Shown here: positions 15,440 through 22,877 of the stretch, piece by piece
Position numbering within the stretch: the first letter of the stretch is position 1
Layout of the letters: every line of letters starts with the position of its first letter
Assembly: GCA_050248915.1 (NCBI GenBank)
Contig: JBFWRL010000048.1
Span: 1 to 33,158 of the forward strand
Length of the DNA stretch: 33,158 nt
Source of the DNA: GCA-2770975 sp050248915
GTDB taxonomy: Bacteria; Cyanobacteriota; Sericytochromatia; UBA7694
Direction of reading: 5' to 3'
Position numbers and translations under genes: made by a program
The notes under the pieces: generated by a model
Seen by the model: only the letters and a program-made list of their open reading frames with translations
What the model was told of the DNA's origin: nothing
The model's database searches: none

Positions 15440-16246
15440 ATGGCACTCCATCTCCTCAATCAACAGCCCCCCTCTGGCCAGGACAAACCTGAGCAGGTGG
15501 CTTTGCATTTAAAACAGGCGATCAACAATCTCAAAGGCGATTTCTACGATCTCGAAACTGGAGGCGTGAATTATGCCGCCATGAAAGGCTCAGAGGGCTT
15601 TGAAAACTACAAAGCCTCAGCTGCGCTGCTGCAGCGCTTTGATCTCAATTTGCTGCAGAGCCAAGCCGCCAAATTGGCCTTCTGGATCAATATCTACAAT
15701 GCCTTGACCGTCCATGGCATTGTTGAATTGGGGGTGAACAATTCGGTGCGTGAGATCTCCCATTTCTTTGAAAATGTGGCCTACCAGATTGGCGATCAGA
15801 CCTTCAGTCTCGATCAGATCGAACATGGAATTTTGAGGGGCAATCAGAAAAAACACCTCTTTGCGCGCAGGCCCTTTGGCAGCAAGGATCCCCGCGCGGC
15901 CCATGTTTTGCCTGTGCTTGAACCCCGGATTCACTTTACCTTGGTCTGTGGCTCTAAGTCTTGCCCGCCGATTGGCACCTACCAAGAAGAAAAAATCGAA
16001 GACCAGCTCAAACTGGCGGCGTCGAGCTTTGTCAACAGCGACAATGTTGTGCTGGATCGCGCCAAGCACAAACTCAGCCTCTCCAAAATCCTGGATTGGT
16101 ATGGCAAAGACTTTGGCGACAAAGCGGCGTTGATTCGTTTTTTGGCGGAATACCGCAAGTCGCCCGACGACAAAGCCTTCCTGCTGGAACAGGGCACCCG
16201 GCTTGCGGTATCATATCAGGAGTACGACTGGAGTCTCAACCACTGA
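15440..16246 (+). CDS. DUF547 domain protein
   Basis: A 268-residue protein matching the DUF547 family over its length: AFWINIYNALTVHGI, then D-Q-I-E-H-G-I-L-R, then the HFTLVCGSKSCPPIGTY core with its conserved Cys-Pro-Pro, and the C-terminal SYQEYDWSLN. The conserved Cys and His hint at a papain-like catalytic site, but no activity is established. Unlike many members it shows no signal peptide. Residues 20-60 resemble a dehydrated DUF547 N-terminal helix region. The ATG follows AAAGGA and lies 42 bases after the kinase stop, so co-transcription is likely. Confidence 0.88.
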   Translation: MALHLLNQQPPSGQDKPEQVALHLKQAINNLKGDFYDLETGGVNYAAMKGSEGFENYKASAALLQRFDLNLLQSQAAKLAFWINIYNALTVHGIVELGVNNSVREISHFFENVAYQIGDQTFSLDQIEHGILRGNQKKHLFARRPFGSKDPRAAHVLPVLEPRIHFTLVCGSKSCPPIGTYQEEKIEDQLKLAASSFVNSDNVVLDRAKHKLSLSKILDWYGKDFGDKAALIRFLAEYRKSPDDKAFLLEQGTRLAVSYQEYDWSLNH

Positions 16247-16308
16247 GCTTGGAAAGCGCTCAGGCTGAATCCAGTGCCTCAATTTCAACCGGGAGCACCG
16301 TTCATTCC

Positions 16309-17316
16309 ATGCGCAACGCTTGGTATATTGCCGCAGAGAGCCACGAATTAAAACCGGGCAAACCCCTGGCCCGCCGCCTGCATGGCGATGGTCTGGTGCT
16401 CTTTCGGACCCAGGCCGGTGAGGCCGTGGCGCTACCTGACCGCTGTCCCCACCGCAACGTACAGCTCTCGCGTGGCAAGCTCAAAAACGGGGGCTTGCAA
16501 TGCCCGTATCACGGTTGGGAATTTGATGCCCAAGGCCACTGTGTCTTTATTCCCTCGCTCAACAGCGGCGAAAAAATCCCGCCAGGGGCCCATATTCAGC
16601 CCTTGCAAATTCTTGAGCAGCAGGGGTATATCTGGGTTTGGACAGGCGATCGCGCCCCCGAAACCAGCGAAACCCCCTTTGTCTTTCCCCATTACAGCGA
16701 AGCGGGCTGGGGCTGGGGGCGGCTACAGGCCGATGTGCCCAACTCCGTGGCCAATGTGGTCGAAAATTTTATCGACTGCGCCCACACAGGCTATATTCAC
16801 GGCGGGCTCTTTCGCACGCCTGCCAGTCACGAGGCCCGCACCCGCGTGATGGCCCAAGAGAACGGTGTGGTAATCGAGATCGACGAAGATCAAGACAAGA
16901 GCAGCCTCTTGAGCCGCTTGCTGGTCAAAGACAAAATTGTGCACCAAGACAGTTTTATTCTGCCCTCGATTGTGCAGGTGGCTTATGGCTTTGGCCCCCA
17001 ACGCCAGATGATCGGCTGGCAGGTCTGCTCGCCGATTGATGCGCTTGAGACCCGTGTCTATGTGCACGTGACTTGGCAAATGGGGTTTTTAAACCCACTG
17101 GTCAAACTCTTTTACCCGCCAATTGGCAAACTGATTCTCAAACAGGATCTCTGGGTGCTGGCCAATCAGGGCGAGGTGATTCGCCGCCACGGCGAACAAT
17201 TTACCTCGGTGCCGTCAGACACGGCCAATCTCTGGATTCGGGCCTGCCGCAGCCGGGCCGAAAAAGGCGAGGTGCCGCCGAGTGAACGCGAAAAAGACGT
17301 CAGGTTTCGCTTGTGA
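16309..17316 (+). CDS. Rieske non-heme iron oxygenase
   Basis: A 335-residue oxygenase alpha-subunit-like protein. The Rieske 2Fe-2S site is C-P-H (46-48) and C-P-Y-H (65-68). The mononuclear iron site is in NFIDCAHTGYIH, with His159 and His164 as ligands and Asp156 as the electron bridge between subunits. The overall plan (N-terminal RNAWYIAAESHEL, then Rieske, then a hydrophobic catalytic domain) resembles the VanA/pheophorbide-oxygenase/cholesterol-desaturase branch, so a ring or lipid-like substrate is plausible. No reductase gene is adjacent. The frame is open from 15961 inside the previous gene; ATG 16309 fits the family N-terminus, although the GGGAG box is rather far. It lies 62 bases after the DUF547 gene. 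Confidence 0.9.
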   Translation: MRNAWYIAAESHELKPGKPLARRLHGDGLVLFRTQAGEAVALPDRCPHRNVQLSRGKLKNGGLQCPYHGWEFDAQGHCVFIPSLNSGEKIPPGAHIQPLQILEQQGYIWVWTGDRAPETSETPFVFPHYSEAGWGWGRLQADVPNSVANVVENFIDCAHTGYIHGGLFRTPASHEARTRVMAQENGVVIEIDEDQDKSSLLSRLLVKDKIVHQDSFILPSIVQVAYGFGPQRQMIGWQVCSPIDALETRVYVHVTWQMGFLNPLVKLFYPPIGKLILKQDLWVLANQGEVIRRHGEQFTSVPSDTANLWIRACRSRAEKGEVPPSEREKDVRFRL

Positions 17317-17323
17317 TGAATGT

Positions 17324-18076
17324 CTATTCAGCGATCAGTTTTGCCGCATCACCAATTTTGTGATACCCAATCAATTGAAAGCCGCTTTCAAAATAATCAT
17401 AATAGCCAAAACGCAATCTGGCTTTGTATTTTCCATCAATCGTGGCCAAATTGGGCAACAAGGTAATACTGCCATTGCCTGATTGATAGGGAACGCCATT
17501 GATCGTTCCGTTGCCAATCTCTAATTGCTCTTTTATTTCTCTGTTTAAGACGGAGTTGTCCATGCTTCTGACAACAACGGTTGTTTTACCCGTAAAATAA
17601 CCAATGGTTGTGGCATAGCCTAAAATTTTACCACTTTGCAATTGCGGGTCTTTCATTACAGCAGCAATAAAATTGGCAATCATTCTGTCTTTGTTTTTTT
17701 CTGAGGTTTTACTGGTCATAATCGAAAGACCCGCCCCTTTGCTCATCATGTCCATAATGGTGGCGATGGGCAGTTCTCTGCCAGCAACCGGTAAATAGCC
17801 AGAAATTGCAGAGCCATCACTGTTATAGACATAATTGGTATTTCTACCGCCCACCAGGATGGGGGCTTCGATGGCATCAATCTTGCCATCTTTGTTGAGA
17901 TCCAGTGATGAAACAACGTGTTGCAAATAAGCCATATCCGTCGCGTTGTTGGCTTTGAATGTGGAGGCATTCAGACTGGCGGGATTTTGAAGCGCAGATA
18001 AATGAGTGACCCCAGGACTTGAACACGCCGTTAAAGCAAGCAGAGCGAGAAGTAAAACAGACCCTTTGTTTGTCAT
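17324..18076 (-). CDS. EF-hand-containing lipoprotein of unknown function
   Basis: A 250-residue precursor with a lipobox LTAC (Cys18). Residues 59-70 form a textbook EF-hand loop, D-x-N-x-D-G-x-I-D-x-x-E, so the exported protein probably binds calcium through at least one site. The rest (Ser/Thr/Asn-rich, with GKTTVVVR and KARLRFGYYDYFE strands) is not recognised. Its DNA is clearly richer in A+T than the genes on both sides, and its amino-acid usage is richer in Asn, Ile and Lys. It converges on the Rieske gene with a seven-base gap and has its own -10 box upstream. Confidence 0.82.
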   Translation of the reverse strand: MTNKGSVLLLALLALTACSSPGVTHLSALQNPASLNASTFKANNATDMAYLQHVVSSLDLNKDGKIDAIEAPILVGGRNTNYVYNSDGSAISGYLPVAGRELPIATIMDMMSKGAGLSIMTSKTSEKNKDRMIANFIAAVMKDPQLQSGKILGYATTIGYFTGKTTVVVRSMDNSVLNREIKEQLEIGNGTINGVPYQSGNGSITLLPNLATIDGKYKARLRFGYYDYFESGFQLIGYHKIGDAAKLIAE

Positions 18077-18120
18077 GGAAACGTTTACCTGTTTAATTAA
18101 TAATTGTATTTTATCTGTTC

Positions 18121-18126
18121 ATTATA
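18121..18126 (-). promoter_or_regulatory. -10 box for the EF-hand lipoprotein
   Basis: Perfect TATAAT on the minus strand about 45 bases before the ATG at 18076, in an A+T-rich leader. No acceptable -35 is seen at 15-19 bases. Confidence 0.4.
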
Positions 18127-18160
18127 CGGGAAAAGATTCAATTGCGCTGAAATGGCAGCA

Positions 18161-19177
18161 CTAGCCCCCAATTTGCGACATGCTGCGCAGGGGCCGCTCA
18201 AACCCCACTTGGTTGATCTGGTGCCCGGCCTCTTTTTGCGCCACCCAATTCAGGATCAACGCGCTCAGTTCAGCGGCCGAAGCGCCCTCCCGCAACGGAG
18301 CTTTGAGGTTGAGTTCTTGGGTCGAGAAGAGGCAATTGCGCAACATGCCATCAGCGGTTAAACGAATGCGGTTGCAACTCTGGCAAAAGGGCTCACTCAC
18401 GGAGTTGATCAGGCCGATTTCACCGGGCGCGCCATCGGCAAAACGCCAACGTGAAGCGGGATTGGCCCCCGCCGCTTCAATCGGCAGCAGGGGATAGACC
18501 GCAGCAATTTCTTGGCGCAAGGTCTCACCGGGCACCACCTCGTCGGGCAGCCAGCCGTCGCTTTTGCCCAGGGGCATAAATTCAATAAAGCGCACACTCC
18601 AAGCTTTTTCTCGTGCCAATTCAGCAAAAGGCAGGGCTTCGTCGGCGTTAAAACCGCGCAGCACCACCACATTGAGTTTGATCGCCAGATCTGGGTAGCT
18701 CTCCAAATGCGCCAAACCCGCCAGAACCCGGTCATAATCGTCGCGCCGGGTGAGCTGGGCAAAGCGCGCAGGCAGGAGCGAGTCGAGGGAGATATTTAAG
18801 CTGCGCAGCCCGGCCCGATACAGCGCGGGCATGAGCTCGGGCAGCAAAATGCCATTGCTGGTCAGGGCGATTTTTTTCAGCGGCAATTGGCCCAGGGCGG
18901 CGACCAATTGGGGCAGGTCCTGGCGCAGGAGGGGCTCACCGCCGGTCAGGCGAATCTGCTCAATGCCCAATTGGCTAAAAATCCCCACCAAGGTGAGGAT
19001 TTCTTCAAAGCTCAGGATCTCTGTTTTGGGCTGCCAAGCCAGGCCCTCAGCGGGCATGCAGTATAAGCAGCGCAGATTGCAGCGGTCGGTGACAGACAGC
19101 CGCAATTTGCTGGCTACACGGCCAAAACGGTCTTGCAGCCGCGGTTTGGGGTCTGTGAGCAGGGGCTCAGGGGACAC
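18161..19177 (-). CDS. moaA: GTP 3',8-cyclase MoaA (molybdenum cofactor biosynthesis)
   Basis: A 338-residue radical-SAM enzyme that converts GTP to 3',8-cyclo-GTP, the first step of molybdenum cofactor synthesis, together with MoaC. The N-terminal cluster motif is CNLRCLYC (C-x3-C-x2-C), followed by TGGEPLLR for SAM. The C-terminal second 4Fe-4S cluster is held by FCQSCNRIRLTADGMLRNC (C-x2-C-x13-C). The protein ends in Gly-Gly (SQIGG), the essential MoaA tail. Start GTG at 19177 lies inside the end of the Nudix gene (11-base overlap). No other moa or moe gene is in the window; placement downstream of suf and mrp fits its demand for two clusters. Confidence 0.96.
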   Translation of the reverse strand: MSPEPLLTDPKPRLQDRFGRVASKLRLSVTDRCNLRCLYCMPAEGLAWQPKTEILSFEEILTLVGIFSQLGIEQIRLTGGEPLLRQDLPQLVAALGQLPLKKIALTSNGILLPELMPALYRAGLRSLNISLDSLLPARFAQLTRRDDYDRVLAGLAHLESYPDLAIKLNVVVLRGFNADEALPFAELAREKAWSVRFIEFMPLGKSDGWLPDEVVPGETLRQEIAAVYPLLPIEAAGANPASRWRFADGAPGEIGLINSVSEPFCQSCNRIRLTADGMLRNCLFSTQELNLKAPLREGASAAELSALILNWVAQKEAGHQINQVGFERPLRSMSQIGG

Positions 19178-19799
19178 TGTGGCCTGGGTGGCCTGGGTGG
19201 CCTGGGTGGCCTGAGGGGCTGTTTTGCAAATGGTGCTCCAGCAGGGCCATTACACGCAAGAAAACGGGTGCAAAGCCGACTTTGGGGCCCTGCAGCGGCT
19301 GCCAAAAGAAGCGAAATTCCAGACCGGCTTCATCCAGACTGCCCTCGGCGATATGGCTCCAATTGGGAGCTTCGTCGCCCTGGGCTGGCATGGCAAAGAG
19401 ATGCCAGATTTGGTGTTCAAAGGCCCCGCCCGAGGCAATGCCACCTGCGCCACCGTGGTGCAGCAGGCCAATATATTCCCCAGCTTTTTCGCGTTTGAGA
19501 CCAGACTCTTCTTCCAACTCGCGCAAGACAGCCAAAGCCAGATCTTCACCGGGCTCCAATGTGCCTTTGACAATTTGCTTGCCTGCAGTGGGGTGGTCAA
19601 AAGCCAGCAATTCGGGGCCATTTTCACCTGAGCGCCAAACACAGGCACAGACCTTGCTGACGGTTTTAAGGCCGTGTTTGTGTACCCAGCGGGTCAAAAA
19701 CTGCTCTTGAACCGCTGCCCCAGCGGTATCGCCCTGAATCCAAGCTTGATCGCGGGCCTGGCCCAATTCCAAAAGCTTTGCGTCTAAGGGAATATGCAT
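19167..19799 (-). CDS. Nudix hydrolase
   Basis: A 210-residue protein with a complete Nudix box at 79-101: G-x5-E-x7-R-E-L-x-E-E-x-G-L. The metal-binding glutamates are intact, so it should hydrolyse a nucleoside diphosphate linked to another group. Residues 1-45 resemble the N-terminal helix seen in some Nudix proteins; the substrate cannot be told. The last residues (SGHPGHPGHPGHSVP) are encoded by a 9-bp tandem repeat and are probably not part of the fold. It starts five bases after the mrp stop codon and overlaps moaA. Confidence 0.9.
   Translation of the reverse strand: MHIPLDAKLLELGQARDQAWIQGDTAGAAVQEQFLTRWVHKHGLKTVSKVCACVWRSGENGPELLAFDHPTAGKQIVKGTLEPGEDLALAVLRELEEESGLKREKAGEYIGLLHHGGAGGIASGGAFEHQIWHLFAMPAQGDEAPNWSHIAEGSLDEAGLEFRFFWQPLQGPKVGFAPVFLRVMALLEHHLQNSPSGHPGHPGHPGHSVP
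19181..19213. repeat. 9-bp tandem repeat, 3.7 copies
   Basis: GGCCTGGGT repeats at 19181, 19190 and 19199 with a partial fourth copy to 19213. On the coding (minus) strand it encodes repeated Gly-His-Pro at the Nudix C-terminus and lies immediately upstream of the moaA start. Unit changes would keep the frame. Confidence 0.9.
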
Positions 19800-19804
19800 A
19801 AGGC

Positions 19805-21019
19805 TTAATTCACCGAATGTCCGGCCAAAGCCACGGCACGGGCTTCACCCAATTGGCGCAGGCGCTCAAAGGCATAGAGGCCCGTTGAATGACCATCGCT
19901 CCAGGTGATTTTAAGGGCATACGAACCCACCGATTCAATCGCAGCTGCTTTGACATCCAACGGCACCATGCTTGGGACCAATTTGCGCTCGCCGGTGTCT
20001 TCGTCGACGCAGACTGCGCAGGGGCAAACCAATCGCAGACCGCGGTAATCGAGTTGGTGGTCGCTGCCATCGGCCCATTGAATGATCAGACCACTTTCAC
20101 CGGCTTTTTTCAGGCCAACCGGCGTGACTTCTTCCTGGGCGTAGCGGCGGGGACCGGCCTGTTCCAAAACCGGTGTTTCACCGGGTTCGCGGTGCGCAGG
20201 CGCGCCGCTGTCGGAGATCAAATTCCAGTGAAATTGGCCCAAGGGGGTGGGGCCACCGGCGATCAAACTGACCTGATCCACCAGGGCCGAAGCCAGATCG
20301 CGGAAAGACTGCACAGCGTCTGCGGCAGGGTAGCCAATTAACAATGGGGAGCTTTCGTCACCGCTGATGGCCACAGTTTGGTCCATGGGAATCCGGCCCA
20401 AAAAGCTCACACCTGCAATTTCAGACAGGGCCTGACCACCACGAAAGGGCGAAGGCTCGCCGCTGGGGGTGGCCCAGCCGCTCATGTTTTCGACCACACC
20501 CAGAATCGGGATTTTGACCTTTTCAAACATGCGCAAGCCGCGCAGGGCCACTTTAACGCTTAAAGCCTGAGGGGTGGTCACCACCAAGGCGCCGGTCAGG
20601 GGCACGGTTTGGGCCAGTGAAAGCTGGGCATCGCCGGTGCCGGGGGGCAGATCGAGCAATAAATAGTCCAATTCGCCCCAAAGCACGCCGGTGACAAATT
20701 GCTGAATAAATTTGGTGATCATCGGCCCGCGTAAAATGGCGGGGGTGTCTTGGCCGACCAAAAAACCCATCGACATGACTTTGATATCGTGGCAGGTGAT
20801 CGGCACCAATTGCTGGTTCAACATGCGCGGCTGTTCTTTTTCGAGGCCGAGCAGGGTCGGAATGCTGGGGCCATAAATATCCACATCGGCCAGACCGACA
20901 CGAAAGCCCTTCTGGGCCAGGGCCAGGGCCAGATTGACGCTGACGGTGGATTTGCCCACGCCACCTTTGCCACTGGAAATGGCAATCACGTGTTGAATGC
21001 CGGGTAATGCTTGACTCAT
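19805..21019 (-). CDS. mrp: Mrp/NBP35-type P-loop ATPase fused to a DUF971 domain
   Basis: A 404-residue protein. Residues 1-255 are an Mrp/ApbC-type deviant-Walker ATPase (GKGGVGKST at 17-25, DVDIYGPS at 45-52, DLPPGTGD at 123-130), which binds and delivers Fe-S clusters in the cytoplasm. The CxxC pair that normally follows ENMS (177-180) is absent. Residues 300-395 are a DUF971 domain, with C-x-C-x2-C (Cys332, Cys334, Cys337) and His377. This matches the zinc site in the N-terminal domain of gamma-butyrobetaine hydroxylase. The DUF59 domain often fused at the Mrp N-terminus is instead the separate upstream gene. ATG follows CAGGAG at good spacing. Confidence 0.93.
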   Translation of the reverse strand: MSQALPGIQHVIAISSGKGGVGKSTVSVNLALALAQKGFRVGLADVDIYGPSIPTLLGLEKEQPRMLNQQLVPITCHDIKVMSMGFLVGQDTPAILRGPMITKFIQQFVTGVLWGELDYLLLDLPPGTGDAQLSLAQTVPLTGALVVTTPQALSVKVALRGLRMFEKVKIPILGVVENMSGWATPSGEPSPFRGGQALSEIAGVSFLGRIPMDQTVAISGDESSPLLIGYPAADAVQSFRDLASALVDQVSLIAGGPTPLGQFHWNLISDSGAPAHREPGETPVLEQAGPRRYAQEEVTPVGLKKAGESGLIIQWADGSDHQLDYRGLRLVCPCAVCVDEDTGERKLVPSMVPLDVKAAAIESVGSYALKITWSDGHSTGLYAFERLRQLGEARAVALAGHSVN

Positions 21020-21043
21020 GGTTTATCTCCTGAAAGAACCGGA

Positions 21044-21061
21044 GGGGGTGAAACCACCCCC
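21044..21061 (-). other. GC-rich hairpin between the DUF59 and mrp genes
   Basis: GGGGGTG (21044-21050) pairs with CACCCCC (21055-21061) over a four-base loop. It sits 25 bases before the mrp start, upstream of its ribosome site, with no U-tract after it. It may protect or separate the mrp part of the transcript rather than end it. Confidence 0.6.
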
Positions 21062-21106
21062 CTGATTAAAAATGTTTTCAACTAATTTCAAAAAATCGGC
21101 CTGGGT

Positions 21107-21592
21107 TTAAAAAATACCCAATTCGAATTTTACATCTTCTGAGGCCATTGTGGCGGGATCCCAGGGCGGGGCAAAGGTCAAATGCACTTCGACTTCGCCA
21201 ATGCTCTCTCCAAAGGTTTTTTTCAAGACCAAAGGCACCTGGCTCATGATCATCGGGCCATAAGGGCAGCCGGGGGAGGTCAGGGTCATTTCCACATCAA
21301 TCGACGGCGGTGGCGTGGATGGGTCGAGGGTCACGCTGTAGATCAGACCCAATTCAACAATATTCATGTGTAATTCGGGGTCAATCACCTGGCAGAGGGC
21401 ATTGCGCACGCTCTCTTCATCGGGTGGGGTTAAAGGGGTGGCCGGGGTTTCTGGGGTCGCTTCAGAAAGGTTATCTGGGGCCACTTCTGTGGCAATGGCA
21501 GCCTCTGCTACAGGTGCCAGGGTTTCTAGGGGTTCGGTTTGTGTCTCTGCCATTTTTAAAAATACCTCAGTCGTGGGGGTTAAAGATTTCAT
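21107..21592 (-). CDS. DUF59/MIP18 family Fe-S assembly protein (SufT-like)
   Basis: The conserved DUF59 domain fills the C-terminal 100 residues: V-I-D-P-E-L, N-I-V-E-L-G-L-I-Y, and the TSPGCPYGP loop with the invariant cysteine. Such proteins help mature Fe-S proteins, as SufT or as the N-terminal part of Mrp. Before it is a 60-residue Thr/Glu/Pro/Ala-rich tail unlikely to fold. Start is uncertain: ATG 21592 is chosen, GTG 21601 and ATG 21553 (with GAGG 11 bases upstream) are alternatives. It lies 10-20 bases behind sufS and 88 bases before mrp. Confidence 0.9.
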   Translation of the reverse strand: MKSLTPTTEVFLKMAETQTEPLETLAPVAEAAIATEVAPDNLSEATPETPATPLTPPDEESVRNALCQVIDPELHMNIVELGLIYSVTLDPSTPPPSIDVEMTLTSPGCPYGPMIMSQVPLVLKKTFGESIGEVEVHLTFAPPWDPATMASEDVKFELGIF

Positions 21593-21611
21593 CGGAATCA
21601 CTCACAGGATG

Positions 21612-22877
21612 CTATTTTTTTGAGGCCCGCGCAAAAATGCGTTGGGCGCGTTGAATGCCGCTGATCAAAGCGTCAACTTCGGAGCGGGTATTGTAAAGAT
21701 AGAGGCTGGCGCGGGCCATACCTGTCACGCCAAAGCGGCGCATCAGCGGCTGGCAGCAGTGGTGGCCGGTGCGGATGGCAATGCCCTGCTGATCGAGCAA
21801 GGCCCCCAAATCTGTGGGATGAATACCAGCCAAATTAAAGGCCAAAATGCCGCCACGTTGCTCGGCCTTGAGCGGGCCATAGATCTGCAGCCCTTCAATC
21901 TTTTGCAATTGTTCCAGAGCATAAGCGGTTAATTCAGTTTCGTACCTGTGCAGCTTGTCCATGCCCAGGTTCTGCAAATAGTCCAGGGCTGCGCCCAGGC
22001 CCAAGACGCCTTCGATATGCGGTGTGCCCGCTTCAAAGCGGTAAGGCAAGTCGCCAAAGGTTGAATAGGTCTCGAAAACCTCTTTGATCATCGCGCCGCC
22101 GCCGTGAAAAGGGGGCATTGCCGCGAGGATTTCTTCGCGTCCCCACAAAACGCCGATGCCTGTTGGGCCCGCCATTTTATGGGCCGAAAAGGCCAAAAAG
22201 TCACAGTCCAGGGCCTGAACGTCGACGGGCAGATGGGGCACACTCTGGGCCCCATCGACAAAGAGTTTGGCGCCCACGGCATGGGCCATTTTGGCCAGTG
22301 CAGGGATATCGTTGAGGGTGCCAAGCACGTTCGACATCTGGGTAATGGCCACCAATTTGGTGCGGCTGTCGATCAATCTGGCTGCGGCTTCGAGATCGAG
22401 CTGGCCATCTTCAGAAAGGGGAATCAGACGCAATTCTGCGCCTTGTTTTTGGGCCAGGCGCTGCCAGGGCACCAAATTGGAGTGGTGCTCCATGACCGAA
22501 CTCACGATCACGTCCCCCGCCTGGATCTCAGCTTCACCCCAGGCATACGCCACAAGGTTGACCGCTTCGGTCGTGCCACGGGTGAAGATCACACTGCGCG
22601 AAGTGGGGGCGTGGATAAACCCCGCAACCTGTTCGCGCACAGCCTCAAAAGCATCGGTGGCCTGTTGGCTGAGGGTGTGCACCCCTCTGTGAACATTGGC
22701 GTTTTGTTCGCTGTAATAGCGCACCAGAGAGTCGATCACCCCTTGGGGCTTGTGGGTGGTGGCGGCGTTGTCGAGATAGATCAGCGGCTCGCCATTCACA
22801 CGCTGTTTTAAAATCGGGAAATCTGCCCGGATCGCATCCAGATCCAGCTGCACCGGGGCTTCGGCCTTGACGATCAT
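21612..22877 (-). CDS. sufS: Cysteine desulfurase SufS
   Basis: A 421-residue PLP enzyme of the SufS (class II) type, which removes sulfur from cysteine and passes it to the SufBCD scaffold. LDNAATTHKPQGVID is near the N-terminus, FSAHKMAGPTGIGVLWG contains the PLP lysine (SAHK), and the short active-site loop RTGHHCCQPLM holds the catalytic cysteine. The length is normal. The ATG overlaps the stop of sufD by four bases. SufS normally needs a SufE or SufU acceptor, and none is encoded in this operon. Confidence 0.96.
   Translation of the reverse strand: MIVKAEAPVQLDLDAIRADFPILKQRVNGEPLIYLDNAATTHKPQGVIDSLVRYYSEQNANVHRGVHTLSQQATDAFEAVREQVAGFIHAPTSRSVIFTRGTTEAVNLVAYAWGEAEIQAGDVIVSSVMEHHSNLVPWQRLAQKQGAELRLIPLSEDGQLDLEAAARLIDSRTKLVAITQMSNVLGTLNDIPALAKMAHAVGAKLFVDGAQSVPHLPVDVQALDCDFLAFSAHKMAGPTGIGVLWGREEILAAMPPFHGGGAMIKEVFETYSTFGDLPYRFEAGTPHIEGVLGLGAALDYLQNLGMDKLHRYETELTAYALEQLQKIEGLQIYGPLKAEQRGGILAFNLAGIHPTDLGALLDQQGIAIRTGHHCCQPLMRRFGVTGMARASLYLYNTRSEVDALISGIQRAQRIFARASKK

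Noticed and set aside
14771..15508. 245-codon minus-strand frame opposite the kinase C-terminus
   Set aside because: No start context and a composition typical of a complementary frame of the long kinase gene.
15961..16308. N-terminal extension of the Rieske oxygenase frame
   Set aside because: It lies inside the DUF547 gene and has no homologous content; the family N-terminus begins at 16309.
2564..16653. Two copies of the cyanobacterial HIP1 octamer GCGATCGC
   Set aside because: Two in 33 kb is near chance for this base composition; no sign of true HIP1 enrichment.
22104..22811. 235-codon plus-strand frame opposite sufS
   Set aside because: Antisense to a fully conserved enzyme.
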